Source: Streptomyces catenulae
GTDB taxonomy: Bacteria > Actinomycetota > Actinomycetes > Streptomycetales > Streptomycetaceae
Direction of reading: 5' to 3'
Length of the DNA: 64,000 nucleotides
Assembly: GCF_000718015.1 (NCBI RefSeq)
Contig: NZ_JODY01000001.1
Span: forward strand, 434,001 to 498,000
Shown here one piece after another: positions 31,974 to 39,729 of the stretch (the stretch's first letter is position 1; every line of letters begins with the position of its first letter). The notes under the pieces are model-generated. The model made no database searches, had not been told where the DNA came from, and worked only from the letters and a program-made list of their open reading frames with translations. The position numbers were made by a program, and so were the translations under genes.

Positions 31974-32109
31974 GCGCACAGGCTAGGAGAGATCGGCACA
32001 TCCGGCACGGCGGGCTCCGCATCCGGGGGCCGCAACGCGCCAGGTCGAGGCGGCCCCCGGACACCGCGCGCAGCCCGCCCGTCACATTCAGGTAACCCCC
32101 GCGAAACCC

Positions 32110-32138
32110 TTGACGGCCCTCTGATCCGTTCTTAACCT
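32110..32138 (+). promoter_or_regulatory. Promoter of the glycerol-type operon
   Basis: TTGACG (32110-32115), 17-bp spacing, TAACCT (32133-32138). Transcription would begin near 32145, giving a leader of about 145 nt that contains the two stem-loops described next. Confidence 0.55.
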
Positions 32139-32169
32139 CGCTCGTAGTTCGTACCTTGCAGTAAACGTG

Positions 32170-32193
32170 CTGCGGCGCTTTCCGCAGATTTTT
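32170..32193 (+). terminator. Leader terminator hairpin, likely GlpP antitermination target
   Basis: Stem CTGCGG/CCGCAG with a 6-base loop CGCTTT, followed at once by ATTTTT. It is one of very few U-tract hairpins in this GC-rich window. It lies downstream of a promoter and 98 bp before the MFS start, where a terminator makes sense only as an attenuator. The operon encodes a GlpP-family antiterminator at 38764. Confidence 0.65.
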
Positions 32194-32194
32194 G

Positions 32195-32242
32195 GACAGG
32201 CACAGACATAGACCACCTGTCGGTGGTTTCGTCATGCCTGTC
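32195..32242 (+). promoter_or_regulatory. Second leader RNA structure
   Basis: An outer stem GACAGGCA/TGCCTGTC (32195-32202 with 32235-32242) encloses a hairpin ACCACC-TGTC-GGTGGT (32212-32227) followed by TTTC. It may be the binding or alternative-folding partner for the hairpin just upstream. Confidence 0.45.
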
Positions 32243-32290
32243 TTTCTTCTCTCCCCGCCACCGATGGGTCCTTCCTTCAGAGGCGGATTC

Positions 32291-33730
32291 ATGGCACAAC
32301 GTCCGAGCGTCAACGGCGTCGCCGACGTCGTCGGCCTCATCGATGGCCTGGGAAAGATCACCGGCCGCGCGCAGGTCGTCTGGTTCCTCGTCTTCGGCGG
32401 GCTCTTCCTCGACGCCTACTCCAACGCCGCGCTCAGCGCCGGACTGGGCCCGATGACGACCCAGATGCACCTGACCAGCACCCAGGTCTCGGTCCTCACC
32501 GCCACCGCCCCCGCGCTGGCGATCCTCTTCAACCCGGCCGGCGGCTGGCTCGCCACCCGCTTCGGCCGCGTCCCCCCGCTGCTGCTCGCCAAGGTCTTCG
32601 CCATCGCCGGTGCCCTGCTCGCCGCGTTCGCCGGGGACTTCACCGTCGTCTGGCTCGGCCGCGTCCTGGTCGGCGTCGCCTACGGCATCGACTTCGCGGT
32701 GGCGATGGCGCTGCTCGCCGAGTACACGCCGGCGAAGCAGGGCGGCCGCCTCAACCTCTGGCAGGCCGTCTGGTACGTCGCCACCACCAGCAACCTCGCC
32801 CTGGCACTGGTCTTCTTCCACCTGGACGTCGGCGCGGACATCTGGCGCTGGTCCGTCGGCTCCGCCGCGGTCGTCGCCGTCGTCCTGCTGGTCGGCCAGT
32901 GGGCGATGCTCAAGGAGAGCCCGACCTGGCTGGCGGGCAAGGGACGCCTGGACGACGCCGTCGCCAACCTCGACAAGCTCTACGGCATCAAGGCCGTCGC
33001 CGGACGCCCCGACGAGGCCACCCGCGCCGCCACCGCCGCCCCGGCGCCCGGCTTCCGCCAGGCCGGAGTCCTCTTCAAGGGCGCCTACCTGCCGCGTACC
33101 GTCCTCTCCTCGGTGATCTCCCTCGGGCAGTCGATGCAGTACTTCGCGGTCGGCTGGTACCTCCCGGTCATCAGCCTGTCGATCTTCGGCGAGAGCTTCG
33201 AGAAGGCCACCGTCGGCTCCATGGTCTTCAACGCCTTCGGCATCATCGGCGGCCTCCTCTCCGCCTACGCCGGGCGCCGCCTGGGCCTGCGGCTCAGCTC
33301 CGCCGCCGGGTTCGCCGGGGTCTTCGTCGCCCTCGTCGCGATGGGCCTGACCTTCGGGAAGGTGCCGCTGGCCGTCGCGTTCCTGCTGCCCGTGGTCTTC
33401 ATCCTCTGCCACGCGGCGGGCCCCGGCGCCAACGGCAAGTCCATCGCCGCCCTCTCGTACAGCAGCGACGTACGGGCCCTGGGCACCGGCGTCACCGGCA
33501 TGGTCGGCAGCTTCGGCAGCGTCGTCGGGCTGTACGTCTTCCCGCAGATCAAGGACGCGCTCGGGCTGGCCGGGACCTTCCTGGTGCTCTCCGTCGTGCC
33601 GCTGCTGGGCCTGATCACCTGCCTGGTCATCAAGTGGGACCCGACCAAGGCCGGGATCTCCCCGGACGAGGCCGCGGCCCACGACCTGGCCGCCGCGCCG
33701 GAAACCGCCCCCGCCGCCCCCGCGCGCTGA
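32291..33730 (+). CDS. MFS transporter of the glycerol-type operon (sugar porter-like)
   Basis: A 479-residue integral membrane protein with about 12 transmembrane helices. It keeps sugar-porter signatures: GWLATRFGRVPPLL between TM2 and TM3, GRVLVGVAYGIDFAVAMALLAEYTPAKQGGR (the R-x-G/E-x3 region at TM4-5), and a second AGRRLGLRL in the C-half. A long central cytosolic loop is at about 210-265. ATG at 32291 was chosen after AGAGGCGG; the frame stays open upstream to 32192, but that part overlaps the leader hairpins. It is the first gene of the operon and probably imports glycerol, glycerol-3-phosphate or a related polyol. Confidence 0.82.
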   Translation: MAQRPSVNGVADVVGLIDGLGKITGRAQVVWFLVFGGLFLDAYSNAALSAGLGPMTTQMHLTSTQVSVLTATAPALAILFNPAGGWLATRFGRVPPLLLAKVFAIAGALLAAFAGDFTVVWLGRVLVGVAYGIDFAVAMALLAEYTPAKQGGRLNLWQAVWYVATTSNLALALVFFHLDVGADIWRWSVGSAAVVAVVLLVGQWAMLKESPTWLAGKGRLDDAVANLDKLYGIKAVAGRPDEATRAATAAPAPGFRQAGVLFKGAYLPRTVLSSVISLGQSMQYFAVGWYLPVISLSIFGESFEKATVGSMVFNAFGIIGGLLSAYAGRRLGLRLSSAAGFAGVFVALVAMGLTFGKVPLAVAFLLPVVFILCHAAGPGANGKSIAALSYSSDVRALGTGVTGMVGSFGSVVGLYVFPQIKDALGLAGTFLVLSVVPLLGLITCLVIKWDPTKAGISPDEAAAHDLAAAPETAPAAPAR

Positions 33731-33805
33731 CCGGGGCCGGGCCCCGCCCCGGCACACGATGATCGCTCGCCCCCGTACCGCACGCTCGTAAGTGAAAGGG
33801 CCGCT

Positions 33806-35359
33806 ATGACGCAGACGTTCACCGGCGCCGCCTCCCGGCGCGGTGTGCTGGCCATCGACGAAGGCACCACGGGCACCCGGGCCGGAGTCGTCCTCGACTC
33901 CGGCGCCGCCCACCAGGTGTTCTACCGCTCGATCGCGGTCAGCCACCCGGACGACCTGGCCGTCGAGCAGGACCCGGCGGAGATCTGGACCGCCACCCTC
34001 GACGTGGCCCGGCGCGCCGTCGCCGGTGCCCGCGAGGACGGCATCGAGATCACCGCGGTCGCCCTCTCCACCCAGCGGGCCACCGCCATGCTGTGGGACG
34101 CCGCCACCGGCGAGCCGCTGCTGCCCGCCGTGGTGTGGCAGGACCGGCGGTACGCCCACGAGCTGACCGGCTACGAGGCCGAGTGGGACGCCCGCCTGCT
34201 GGCCCGCCAGGGCCGGCCGGTCGGCGCCCGCGCGCCCTTCCTCTGGGCCGCCCGGCAGATCGCCGCGCACCCCCAGGTCGCCGCCGCCCACCGCGCCGGA
34301 CGGCTCCGCTTCGGCACCGTCGACACCTGGCTCATCTGGCGGCTGACCGGCGGCGCCGTCCACGCCACCACCCCCACCAACGCGGCGTCCAGCGGCGGCT
34401 ATCTGCTCGGCGCGCACGCCTGGGACGAGGAGTGGATCGGCCACCTCGGCTTCCCCCTCGACCTCCTGCCCGAGCTGCGCTCCGACGACGCCGGGTTCGG
34501 CACCACCGACCCGGCCGCCCTCGGCATCGCCGTCCCCGTCGCCGCCTCCATGGGCGACCAGCACGCCGCCCTCATCGCCCTCGGCGGACTCGCCGCGGGC
34601 CAGGGCATGTGCATGTACGGAACCGGCGCCTTCGTCGACGCAGCGACCGGCACCGAACCCGCCCTGCCCCGGCCCGACATCTCCGGGGTGCTCGCCCAAC
34701 CGGGCCGGCGGCAGGGCGACACCAGCCACTTCAGCCTGGAGGCGTACACCTCCACCGCGGGCTCCGCCCTGCGCTGGCTCTGCGACGACCTCGGCCTCTT
34801 CGCCTCGCCGAAGGAGCTGGGGGAGGAGGCCGGGCGGGTGCCGTCCCGGCCCGGCCGCACCCCGCGCTTCGTCCCGGCGCTCGCCGGGGTCCGTACGCCC
34901 GTCTGGCATCCGGAGGCCACCGCGGCGCTCACCGGACTCACCCTCGCCACCACCCGCGCCGACCTCGCCCGCGCCGTCCTGGAGGGCATCGCCCACTCCG
35001 TCTGCGACCTCATCGACGGGGTCGCCGACACCATGGGCGCGCCCTTCACCCGGCTGCGGGTCGGCGGCGGCGTCTCCGGCAGCGACCCGCTGATGCAGAT
35101 CCAGGCCGATCTGACCGGACTGCCGCTGGAGCGCGCCGCCGACTCCGCCACCGCCAGCCTGCGCGGCACCGCCTACCTCGCGGGCGTCGCCCAGGGGCTG
35201 TGGTCCTCGCTCGACGAGATCGTCGAGGCCCAGCCGCGGGGCCGGATCTTCACCCCCGCCCTCGCCGCCGCGGACCGCGACCGCAGCCGCGCCGACTGGT
35301 ACCACCTGCTCGCCGCCCACCTGCACGAAAGTGCCCTGCCCCCGCACACCCCCCACTGA
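33806..35359 (+). CDS. FGGY-family carbohydrate kinase (glycerol kinase-like)
   Basis: A 517-residue kinase: phosphate-1 loop VLAIDEGTTGTRAGVV (residues 14-29), VEQDPAEIW, LSTQRATAMLWDAATGEPLLPAVVWQDRRY, catalytic region TNAASSGGYLLG, SMGDQHAALIALGGLAAGQGMCMYGTGAF (about 250), and LRVGGGVSGSDPLMQIQADLTGLPL. It is close to glycerol kinases but differs at several of their fixed residues, so a related polyol (e.g. erythritol) is possible. The downstream GlpD and GlpP genes argue for glycerol. GTGAAAGGGCC precedes ATG 33806. Confidence 0.83.
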   Translation: MTQTFTGAASRRGVLAIDEGTTGTRAGVVLDSGAAHQVFYRSIAVSHPDDLAVEQDPAEIWTATLDVARRAVAGAREDGIEITAVALSTQRATAMLWDAATGEPLLPAVVWQDRRYAHELTGYEAEWDARLLARQGRPVGARAPFLWAARQIAAHPQVAAAHRAGRLRFGTVDTWLIWRLTGGAVHATTPTNAASSGGYLLGAHAWDEEWIGHLGFPLDLLPELRSDDAGFGTTDPAALGIAVPVAASMGDQHAALIALGGLAAGQGMCMYGTGAFVDAATGTEPALPRPDISGVLAQPGRRQGDTSHFSLEAYTSTAGSALRWLCDDLGLFASPKELGEEAGRVPSRPGRTPRFVPALAGVRTPVWHPEATAALTGLTLATTRADLARAVLEGIAHSVCDLIDGVADTMGAPFTRLRVGGGVSGSDPLMQIQADLTGLPLERAADSATASLRGTAYLAGVAQGLWSSLDEIVEAQPRGRIFTPALAAADRDRSRADWYHLLAAHLHESALPPHTPH

Positions 35360-35433
35360 CGGCCCGCGCGCCGTCATCCGGACGGCCCGGCCGACCCCCG
35401 GGCCGTCGCCGAGGAACACCAGGAGTTGATGTT

Positions 35434-37107
35434 GTGATCACCATGCCCGCCCGGAAGCCGCGGCGCAGCGCCGCGGCGACCCGCCGATCGGCCCTGCTGC
35501 TCGACCGCGCGGCGATCAAGCGCGACCTCGCCGACGAGACCTACGACGTCCTCGTCATCGGCGGCGGCGTCACCGGTGCGTACGCCGTGCTCGACGCGGC
35601 CTCGCGCGGGCTGCGCGCCGCACTGATCGAGAAGGACGACTTCGCCTCCGGCACCTCGTCGAAGTCCTCGAAGATGATCCACGGCGGTCTGCGCTACATC
35701 GAACAGGGCAACGTCAACCTCGTCCGCCACTCCCTCCTGGAGCGCCACCGCTTCCGCAAGAACGCCCCGCACCTGGTCCACCGGCTGCCGTTCCTCTTCC
35801 CGATCCTGGAGAAGGAGGGGGTCTTCGACGCCCGCCTCGCCAAGGGCTTCGAGGGCCTGCTGTGGACGTACGACCTGGTCGGCGGCTGGCGCATCGGCAA
35901 GCTCCACCAGCGGCTCACCGTCCCCGAGGTCCTGGCGCAGGCGCCGACGCTGCGCGCGGAGAACCTCAAGGGCGGCCTGGTGTACTTCGACGCCCGCACC
36001 GACGACGCCCGCCTCGTCCTCACCCTCGTCCGGACCGCGGCGGCGCTCGGCGCGAAGGTCCTCAACGGCGCCGCGGCCACCGGGCTGCTGATGGCGGGCG
36101 GGAAGGCGTCCGGCGCCCGGGTCACCGCCGACGGCGACGACTTCGAGATCCGCGCCCGCGCCGTCGTCAACGCCACCGGCGTCTGGGCCGACCAGGTCGA
36201 CGCGATGGCCGACGAGGGCCACGCGCCGCAGGTCCGCCCCGCCAAGGGCGTGCACATCGTGGTGCCGTGGGACAAGGTCCGTATCAACTGCACCGTCACC
36301 GTGCCGATCCCCGGCCGCGCCCGCCGCGCCACCTGCACCCGCTGGGGCAACAGCGTCGTCCTCGGCACCACCGACGAGGACTACCGGGGCTCGCCGGACG
36401 ATGTGCACTGCACCCGGCAGGAGATGGAGTTCCTGCTGGAGGGCGCCAACACCGCCTTCGAGGGCAGGCTCACCCCCGACGACGTCACCGGCTCCATCGG
36501 CGGTCTGCGCCCGCTGGTCGGCGGCAAGGAGGGGGCCACCCTCGACATGCGCCGCGACCACCACATCACGATCGGCACCGGCGGCATGGTCACCGTCACC
36601 GGCGGCAAGCTCACCACCAGCCGCCACATGGGCGAGCTGGTCATCGACAAGGTGATGACCGTCCTCGGCCGCAAGGCCCCCAGCCGCACCGTCAAGCTCC
36701 CGCTGCTCGGCGGCGCGGGCTACGACGCCGAGGCGGTCGCCGCGTCCGGCGGCCTCGCCGCCCACCTCGGCGAGCGCTACGGCACCGAGGCCCGCTTCGT
36801 CGGCGACCTCATCCAGGACGACCCCTCGCTCGCCGACCCGGTCGTCGCCGGACAGCCCTACACCAAGGCCGAGGTCGTCTACGCCGCCCGCGCCGAACTG
36901 GCCCGCTCCGTCGACGACGTCCTCTCCCGCCGCACCCGCGCCCGGCTCTTCGCCCGCGACGCCTCCGCCGAGGCCGCCCCGGTCGTCGGCGCCCTGCTCG
37001 GGCAGGAACTGGGCCTCACCCAGGACGAGGTGGACCGCTCGGTCGCCGCGTACCTCGACTCCGTCCGCCACGAAAAGACCGTCCTCCTCGAAGGAGCAGC
37101 AGCATGA
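35434..37107 (+). CDS. glpD: Glycerol-3-phosphate dehydrogenase, FAD-dependent (GlpD)
   Basis: A 557-residue FAD enzyme: YDVLVIGGGVTGAYAVLDAASRGLRAALIEKDDFASGTSSKSSKMIHGGLRYIEQGNVNLVRHSLLERH is the classic GlpD N-terminus (about residues 32-98), with NATGVWADQVD and SIGGLRPLVGG, TVTGGKLTTSRHMGELVIDKV later. It oxidises sn-glycerol-3-phosphate to DHAP, passing electrons to quinone at the membrane. Start is GTG 35434 because AGGAG is 8 bases before it; ATG 35446 is the alternative. The stop overlaps the next gene by 4 bp. Confidence 0.9.
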   Translation: MITMPARKPRRSAAATRRSALLLDRAAIKRDLADETYDVLVIGGGVTGAYAVLDAASRGLRAALIEKDDFASGTSSKSSKMIHGGLRYIEQGNVNLVRHSLLERHRFRKNAPHLVHRLPFLFPILEKEGVFDARLAKGFEGLLWTYDLVGGWRIGKLHQRLTVPEVLAQAPTLRAENLKGGLVYFDARTDDARLVLTLVRTAAALGAKVLNGAAATGLLMAGGKASGARVTADGDDFEIRARAVVNATGVWADQVDAMADEGHAPQVRPAKGVHIVVPWDKVRINCTVTVPIPGRARRATCTRWGNSVVLGTTDEDYRGSPDDVHCTRQEMEFLLEGANTAFEGRLTPDDVTGSIGGLRPLVGGKEGATLDMRRDHHITIGTGGMVTVTGGKLTTSRHMGELVIDKVMTVLGRKAPSRTVKLPLLGGAGYDAEAVAASGGLAAHLGERYGTEARFVGDLIQDDPSLADPVVAGQPYTKAEVVYAARAELARSVDDVLSRRTRARLFARDASAEAAPVVGALLGQELGLTQDEVDRSVAAYLDSVRHEKTVLLEGAAA

Positions 37108-38657
37108 TCAGCCGTCAGACCATCACCCACCCCTTCAACCGCGGCAACTACACGGTCGGCGCCCCCAGCTTCGCCAAATGGGCCAAGGACCGGCCGGTCG
37201 GCGACGGCCCGGCCGCGCTCCAGGGCGAGCCGGTCGAGGTCCCCGAGGCCGTGATCGAGGAGCTGCGCGGCGCCGCCCACGCCGTGCACACCACCCGTGA
37301 GGAGGTCGTCACCCGTACCCGCGACTGGTGGGCCGGTTCGATGATCGGCGAGACCGAGGGCCGCCCGGCCACCCCGGACGCCGTGATCGTCGAGGCCGCC
37401 GACGCCGACCAGATCGCCGCCGTGCTGCGCATCTGCCACGAGGCCGGTATCCCCGTCACCCCCTCCGCCGGGCGCTCCAACGTCACCGGCGCGGCGCTGC
37501 CCGTCTTCGGCGGCGTCGTCCTGGACGTCTGCGGGCTCGACGCCATCACCGGCTTCGACGCCGAGTCGAACATCGTCGACGTCCAGGCGGGCATGTTCGG
37601 CGACCTCTTCGAGAAGCAGCTCCAGGAGGAGTACGGCGTCACCACCGGCCACTGGCCGTCCGCGTTCGCCGTCTCCACCGTCGGCGGCTGGATCGCCTGC
37701 CGCGGCGCCGGTCAGCTCTCCACCCGCTACGGCAAGATCGAGGACATGGTCGTCGGCGTCGACGTGATCCACGCCGACGGCACCCGCGCCACCTACGGCG
37801 ACTACGCCCGCGCCGCCGTCGGCCCGGACCTGCGCCAGCTCTTCATCGGCTCCGAGGGCACCCTCGGCGTCATCGTCGGCGCCCGCCTCCGCGTCCACCC
37901 GCTGCCCAGCTACGCCAAGGCCGTCGCCTTCGGCTTCGCCACCTTCGCCGAGGGCCTGGACGCCTGCCGCAAGATCATGCAGCGCGGCGCCACCCCCGCC
38001 GTGCTCCGCCTCTACGACACCCTGGAGTCGGGCACCCACTTCGGCCACCCCGAGACCAACCTGCTGCTCATCGCCGACGAGGGCGACCCCACGATCGTCG
38101 ACGCCTCGATCGCCGTGGCCGCCGACGTCTGCGCCGCGTACGGCCCCGAGCTGGACAGTGACGCGGTCTTCGCGCGCTGGCTGGACGAGCGGATGCTGGT
38201 CGGCAAGTCCGCGGACGGCTTCACCCCCGGCCCCGGCTTCGTCGCCGACACGCTGGAGATGGCCGCCTCCTGGACCGACCTGCCGGTCATCTACGACGAG
38301 GTGGTCGCCGCCATCCAGTCCGTCGAGGGCACCCTCGCCGCCTCCGCCCACCAGTCCCACGCCTACACCGACGGCGCCTGCGTCTACTTCTCGCTCCGCG
38401 GGGACGTCGCACCCGAGGCGCGCCGGGACTGGTACCGCGCGGTGTGGGACGCCGCCAACGGTGTCCTCATCAAGCACCGCGCGGCGCTCAGCCACCACCA
38501 CGGCTGCGGGCTGCTGCGCGGCCCCTACCTGGAGGAATCGCTCGGCGCCGGGTTCGCCACCTTCGTCGCGGTGAAGAACGCCCTGGACCCGGACGGCATC
38601 CTCAACCCTGGCAAACTGGGCCTGCCCAGCCGCTTCGGGACGTCCCCGCTGAGCTGA
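37104..38657 (+). CDS. FAD-binding oxidase, alkyl-DHAP synthase (AGPS)-like
   Basis: A 517-residue VAO/PCMH flavoprotein. FAD-binding stretches: ATPDAVIVEAADADQIAAVLRICHEAGIPVTPSAGRSNVTGAALP and GSEGTLGVIVGARLRVHPLP. The C-terminal RAALSHHHGCGLLRGPYLEESLG carries the triple-His motif of alkyldihydroxyacetonephosphate synthase, and LDPDGILNPGKLGLP closes the fold. True AGPS makes ether-lipid precursors from acyl-DHAP; here it is translationally coupled to glpD (ATGA) in a catabolic operon, so it may instead oxidise a related (hydroxy)acid or glycerol derivative. The substrate is open. Confidence 0.82.
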   Translation: MISRQTITHPFNRGNYTVGAPSFAKWAKDRPVGDGPAALQGEPVEVPEAVIEELRGAAHAVHTTREEVVTRTRDWWAGSMIGETEGRPATPDAVIVEAADADQIAAVLRICHEAGIPVTPSAGRSNVTGAALPVFGGVVLDVCGLDAITGFDAESNIVDVQAGMFGDLFEKQLQEEYGVTTGHWPSAFAVSTVGGWIACRGAGQLSTRYGKIEDMVVGVDVIHADGTRATYGDYARAAVGPDLRQLFIGSEGTLGVIVGARLRVHPLPSYAKAVAFGFATFAEGLDACRKIMQRGATPAVLRLYDTLESGTHFGHPETNLLLIADEGDPTIVDASIAVAADVCAAYGPELDSDAVFARWLDERMLVGKSADGFTPGPGFVADTLEMAASWTDLPVIYDEVVAAIQSVEGTLAASAHQSHAYTDGACVYFSLRGDVAPEARRDWYRAVWDAANGVLIKHRAALSHHHGCGLLRGPYLEESLGAGFATFVAVKNALDPDGILNPGKLGLPSRFGTSPLS

Positions 38658-38670
38658 CCCGGAACGCGCC

Positions 38671-38700
38671 CGGGCGGCCCGGTCCCCACCGGGCCGCCCG
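38671..38700. terminator. Perfect 13-bp stem-loop before glpP
   Basis: CGGGCGGCCCGGT-CCCC-ACCGGGCCGCCCG, 14 bp after the AGPS-like stop. There is no U-tract; it may partly terminate transcription or protect the upstream mRNA, lowering glpP expression. A smaller CCTTTC/GAAAGG hairpin follows just before glpP. Confidence 0.6.
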
Positions 38701-38763
38701 GCGGCTCCGGTCTCCCTCCGCCCTTTCTCGACGGGAAAGGCCACTCCACCGGAAGGCTCCGCC

Positions 38764-39420
38764 ATGGCCCCCTCTCCCCGGTCCGGCGCCCCGCTCGACC
38801 CCCGGCTCACCTCGGCCCTCGCCGAGGTCCCGGTGGTCGCCTCGGTCGTCGGCAGCCAGCCGCTGCGCCAGTTCCTGACCGCACCGGCCAGGATGTGCAT
38901 CCTCGCGTCGTTCGCCGTGGGGCAGCTGCCCCAGGTCGTCCCGGCGCTGGGCCGGGCGGGGAAGGCCGTGTTCGTCAACGTCGACTCCAGCCCGGGCCTC
39001 GCCCAGGACCGGGGCGCGCTCGAATTCCTCAAGGACCTCGGCGCCCACGGCGTGGTGAGCACCCGCCTCTCCCTCATAGAGAAGGGCCGGCCGCTCGGCC
39101 TGCTGACCGTCATGAAGGTCTTCGTCACCGACCGTTCCAACCTGCGCCGCTCCCTGGACGCCGTCTCCCGCGGCGCCCCCGACCTCGTCGAGGTCATGCC
39201 CGCCCCGATCATCGGCCGGATGAACGACCGGTCCCGCCGCGCCATGTCCCCGTCGATCGCGGCGGGCTTCGTGGAGTCCCCGGCGGACGTCGCCCTGGCG
39301 CTGGCCCAGGGCGCGGTCGCCGCCGCCACCTCCGACCCCCGCCTCTGGCACCTGCGCCGCGACCAGCTCCCGCCGGTCCCGCCGTCCGCCCTCAAGCGGC
39401 CCGCCGCCTCCCAGGAGTAA
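38764..39420 (+). CDS. glpP: GlpP-family glycerol-3-phosphate-responsive antiterminator
   Basis: A 218-residue protein matching B. subtilis GlpP block by block: CILASFAVGQLPQVVPALGRAGKAVFVNVDSSPGLAQDRGALEFLKDLGAHGVVSTRLSLIEKGRPLGLLTVMKVFVTDRSNLRRSL, GAPDLVEVMPAPIIGRM (GlpP: DYIEVLPG), IAAGFVESPADVALALAQGAVAAATSDPRLW. GlpP is a small TIM-barrel protein that, with glycerol-3-phosphate, prevents termination in leader mRNAs of glp genes. An N-terminal 25-residue extension is extra. It is uncommon in high-GC actinomycetes and here lies inside the operon whose leader carries a U-tract terminator. Confidence 0.88.
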   Translation: MAPSPRSGAPLDPRLTSALAEVPVVASVVGSQPLRQFLTAPARMCILASFAVGQLPQVVPALGRAGKAVFVNVDSSPGLAQDRGALEFLKDLGAHGVVSTRLSLIEKGRPLGLLTVMKVFVTDRSNLRRSLDAVSRGAPDLVEVMPAPIIGRMNDRSRRAMSPSIAAGFVESPADVALALAQGAVAAATSDPRLWHLRRDQLPPVPPSALKRPAASQE

Positions 39421-39426
39421 CCCCCC

Positions 39427-39729
39427 ATGACATACGTGGTCATCGCCCGCTACCGCACCCTGCCCGACGCCCAGGACACCGTCCTGCCGCTCCTCGACGC
39501 CATGGCCACCGCCTCCCGCGCCGAGGAGGGCTGCCTGGGCTACCGCGTCCACCAGGGCACCGAGGACCCCCGCGACCTCGCGCTCTACGAGGAGTACCGC
39601 ACCGAGGCCGACTTCGCCGCGCACTGCGCCTCCGCCCACTTCCAGGACCTCGTCCTCGGCAAGGTCGTCCCGCTGCTGGAGAGCCGCGAGGTGCTGCGCT
39701 GCGCACCGCGCGCGGAGGTGACCGCATGA
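39427..39729 (+). CDS. ABM-domain protein (putative quinol monooxygenase)
   Basis: A 100-residue ferredoxin-like ABM protein: MTYVVIARYRTLPDAQDTVLPLLDAMATASRAEEGCLGYRVHQGTEDPRDLALYEEYRTEADFAAHCASAHFQDL. Such YgiN-like proteins act as dimers, as quinol monooxygenases or stress proteins. It is 6 bp after glpP with a CAGGAG SD inside the glpP end, and coupled to the next gene by an ATGA overlap, so it belongs to the operon. Its specific role is unknown. Confidence 0.85.
   Translation: MTYVVIARYRTLPDAQDTVLPLLDAMATASRAEEGCLGYRVHQGTEDPRDLALYEEYRTEADFAAHCASAHFQDLVLGKVVPLLESREVLRCAPRAEVTA

Noticed and set aside
32132..35419. A very long open frame (over 1,000 codons) on the minus strand across the MFS and kinase genes
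   Set aside because: Its translation is a Gly/Glu/Asp/Val-rich low-complexity chain without domains, exactly what the antisense of a high-GC gene gives; the plus strand encodes clear MFS and FGGY proteins.
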